Assembly: GCA_955652655.1 (NCBI GenBank)
Contig: CATPCK010000851.1
Location: forward strand, 1 to 5,867
From: an uncultured Ktedonobacteraceae bacterium
GTDB lineage: Bacteria > Chloroflexota > Ktedonobacteria > Ktedonobacterales > Ktedonobacteraceae
Reading direction: 5' to 3'
DNA length: 5,867 nucleotides
The notes under the pieces are model-generated. The model was not told the DNA's origin. It searched no databases and worked only from the letters and a program-made list of their open reading frames with translations. This document shows, piece after piece, positions 4,970 through 5,867 of the stretch (position 1 is its first letter; every line of letters begins with the position of its first letter). The position numbers and the translations under genes are program-made.

Positions 4970-5867
4970 CGTCGCGCCTCCATTGCCAGTCTGCGTACAT
5001 AGCTGTTGAGCAGCACAGCGAGCAACAGTATTACTCCAACGACTGCCTTGTACCAGTTAGCATCGACGCCGGCGAAGACGATGCCCTCCTGTACGATGCC
5101 AAAGACCAGCGCCCCGAACATGGCACCGATAGCCGAACCGTAGCCACCCGTGAGCAGTACCCCTCCGACGACTGCTGCGACGATCGCAACGAACTCCTGA
5201 TTCTGGCCGCGCAGGACATCCGCGTTGGTAAAGGTCACATCCTGGATAATCGCCAGCAGGCAGGAACCGATGGCCGTGCCGATAAAGAGGAGAATCTTCA
5301 CGCGGGTGACCGGTACGCCAATGTTGCGCGCCGCCTGGGCATCCCCACCCACGCCGAAGATCCAGTTCCCGAAAGAGGTGCCAAGCAGCAGCCATGTTGC
5401 CAGAGCGACCAGCGCCAGCGCCCAGATCATTTCGATGGGAAATTGTTGGCCCCCGCCGAGCGCGGTGGCGAAGATCGCGTGAGCAGAGCTATACCCCGGT
5501 GCCTGGTCGAGGCCGTTCACCACGGTCAGCCCGGTCACAAGTGAGGTGACACCGGCTGTCAAGCCGAATAGGATGTATGCGGTGCCCAGTGTGACGATGA
5601 ACGATGGGAGGCGGGTGCGCATGACCAGGTAACCGTTCAGCATGCCGACCAGCACCGCAAAGATCAGGGCCGCGACAATTGATGCCCAGATGTTCCAGCC
5701 GTACTGCGTGCTTAAGATGGCGATGATCATACCGGTCGCGCCAACCGTCGAACCAACCGACAGGTCAAATTCACCGCCAATCATCAGCAAAGCCACGGGC
5801 ACTGCCAGGATAGCCAGTTCAGCCGAGACGCTCAGGTAGCTCGATGCGCCTCTCGAGGTTGTAAAAC
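4966..5867 (-). CDS. Sugar/inositol ABC transporter permease (RbsC/FrcC type), N-terminus off the edge
   Basis: The frame stays open to the right window edge, giving about 300 visible residues ending in MEARR and TGA at 4968-4966. A GTG at 5802 is in frame, but the codons before it (reading SYLSVSAELAILA) continue typical family sequence, so it is not the true start. This is an inner-membrane permease of the BPD_transp_2 family that forms the channel of ribose/fructose/inositol-type importers. GGEFDLSVGS, the family hallmark, is at visible residues 29-38. About seven or eight hydrophobic segments follow, including a Gly/Ala-rich VVGGVLLTGGYGSAIGAM stretch and a final VGVILLLAVLLNSYV segment. 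The intact protein would be about 330-350 residues. It overlaps the ATPase gene by ATGA. The periplasmic binding protein is probably encoded further upstream, outside the window. Confidence 0.92.
   Translation of the reverse strand, partial: FTTSRGASSYLSVSAELAILAVPVALLMIGGEFDLSVGSTVGATGMIIAILSTQYGWNIWASIVAALIFAVLVGMLNGYLVMRTRLPSFIVTLGTAYILFGLTAGVTSLVTGLTVVNGLDQAPGYSSAHAIFATALGGGQQFPIEMIWALALVALATWLLLGTSFGNWIFGVGGDAQAARNIGVPVTRVKILLFIGTAIGSCLLAIIQDVTFTNADVLRGQNQEFVAIVAAVVGGVLLTGGYGSAIGAMFGALVFGIVQEGIVFAGVDANWYKAVVGVILLLAVLLNSYVRRLAMEARR

Noticed and set aside
4915..5544. Plus-strand open frame of 209 codons opposite the permease
   Set aside because: Highly charged product without domain features, antisense to a typical membrane permease.

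Overview
The window is a moderately GC-rich bacterial segment in which every gene reads on the minus strand, from right to left. The F420/flavin-type oxidoreductase, the FrcA-like sugar ABC transporter and the palindromic intergenic repeats with GGGCG/CGCCC-type flanks suggest a Chloroflexota bacterium, possibly Ktedonobacteria. This placement is inferred from gene style and remembered repeat style; no marker gene is present.

Layout in transcription order: a sugar ABC permease (4966-5867, N-terminus cut by the window edge) overlaps its ATP-binding subunit (4013-4969) by an ATGA junction. A roughly 260-bp gap follows (3755-4012). It holds a broken C-terminal scrap of a methylmalonate-semialdehyde dehydrogenase (iolA/mmsA-like, 3901-3995), a small dyad, and a long near-perfect palindrome flanked by 12-bp direct repeats (3769-3846). 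Then come an IolE-like TIM-barrel dehydratase (2807-3745), an inositol 2-dehydrogenase-like Gfo/Idh/MocA protein (1760-2782) and an LLM-class flavin/F420 oxidoreductase (689-1684). A 260-bp spacer (429-688) carries diverged repeats of about 72-bp period. The last gene is an MFS transporter (1-428) whose C-terminal part lies beyond the left edge.

How it fits together: transporter, dehydrogenase and dehydratase make a coherent uptake-and-catabolism unit for myo-inositol or a related cyclitol. The transporter imports the polyol, IolG oxidises it to the 2-keto form, and IolE dehydrates that product. The iolA scrap supports this reading because IolA performs the last step of the same pathway. iolB, iolC, iolD, a functional iolA and the periplasmic binding protein are not visible and would have to lie elsewhere. 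The LLM oxidoreductase sits last in the cluster without an established place in the pathway. No RNA gene, CRISPR array, origin or transposase gene was seen.
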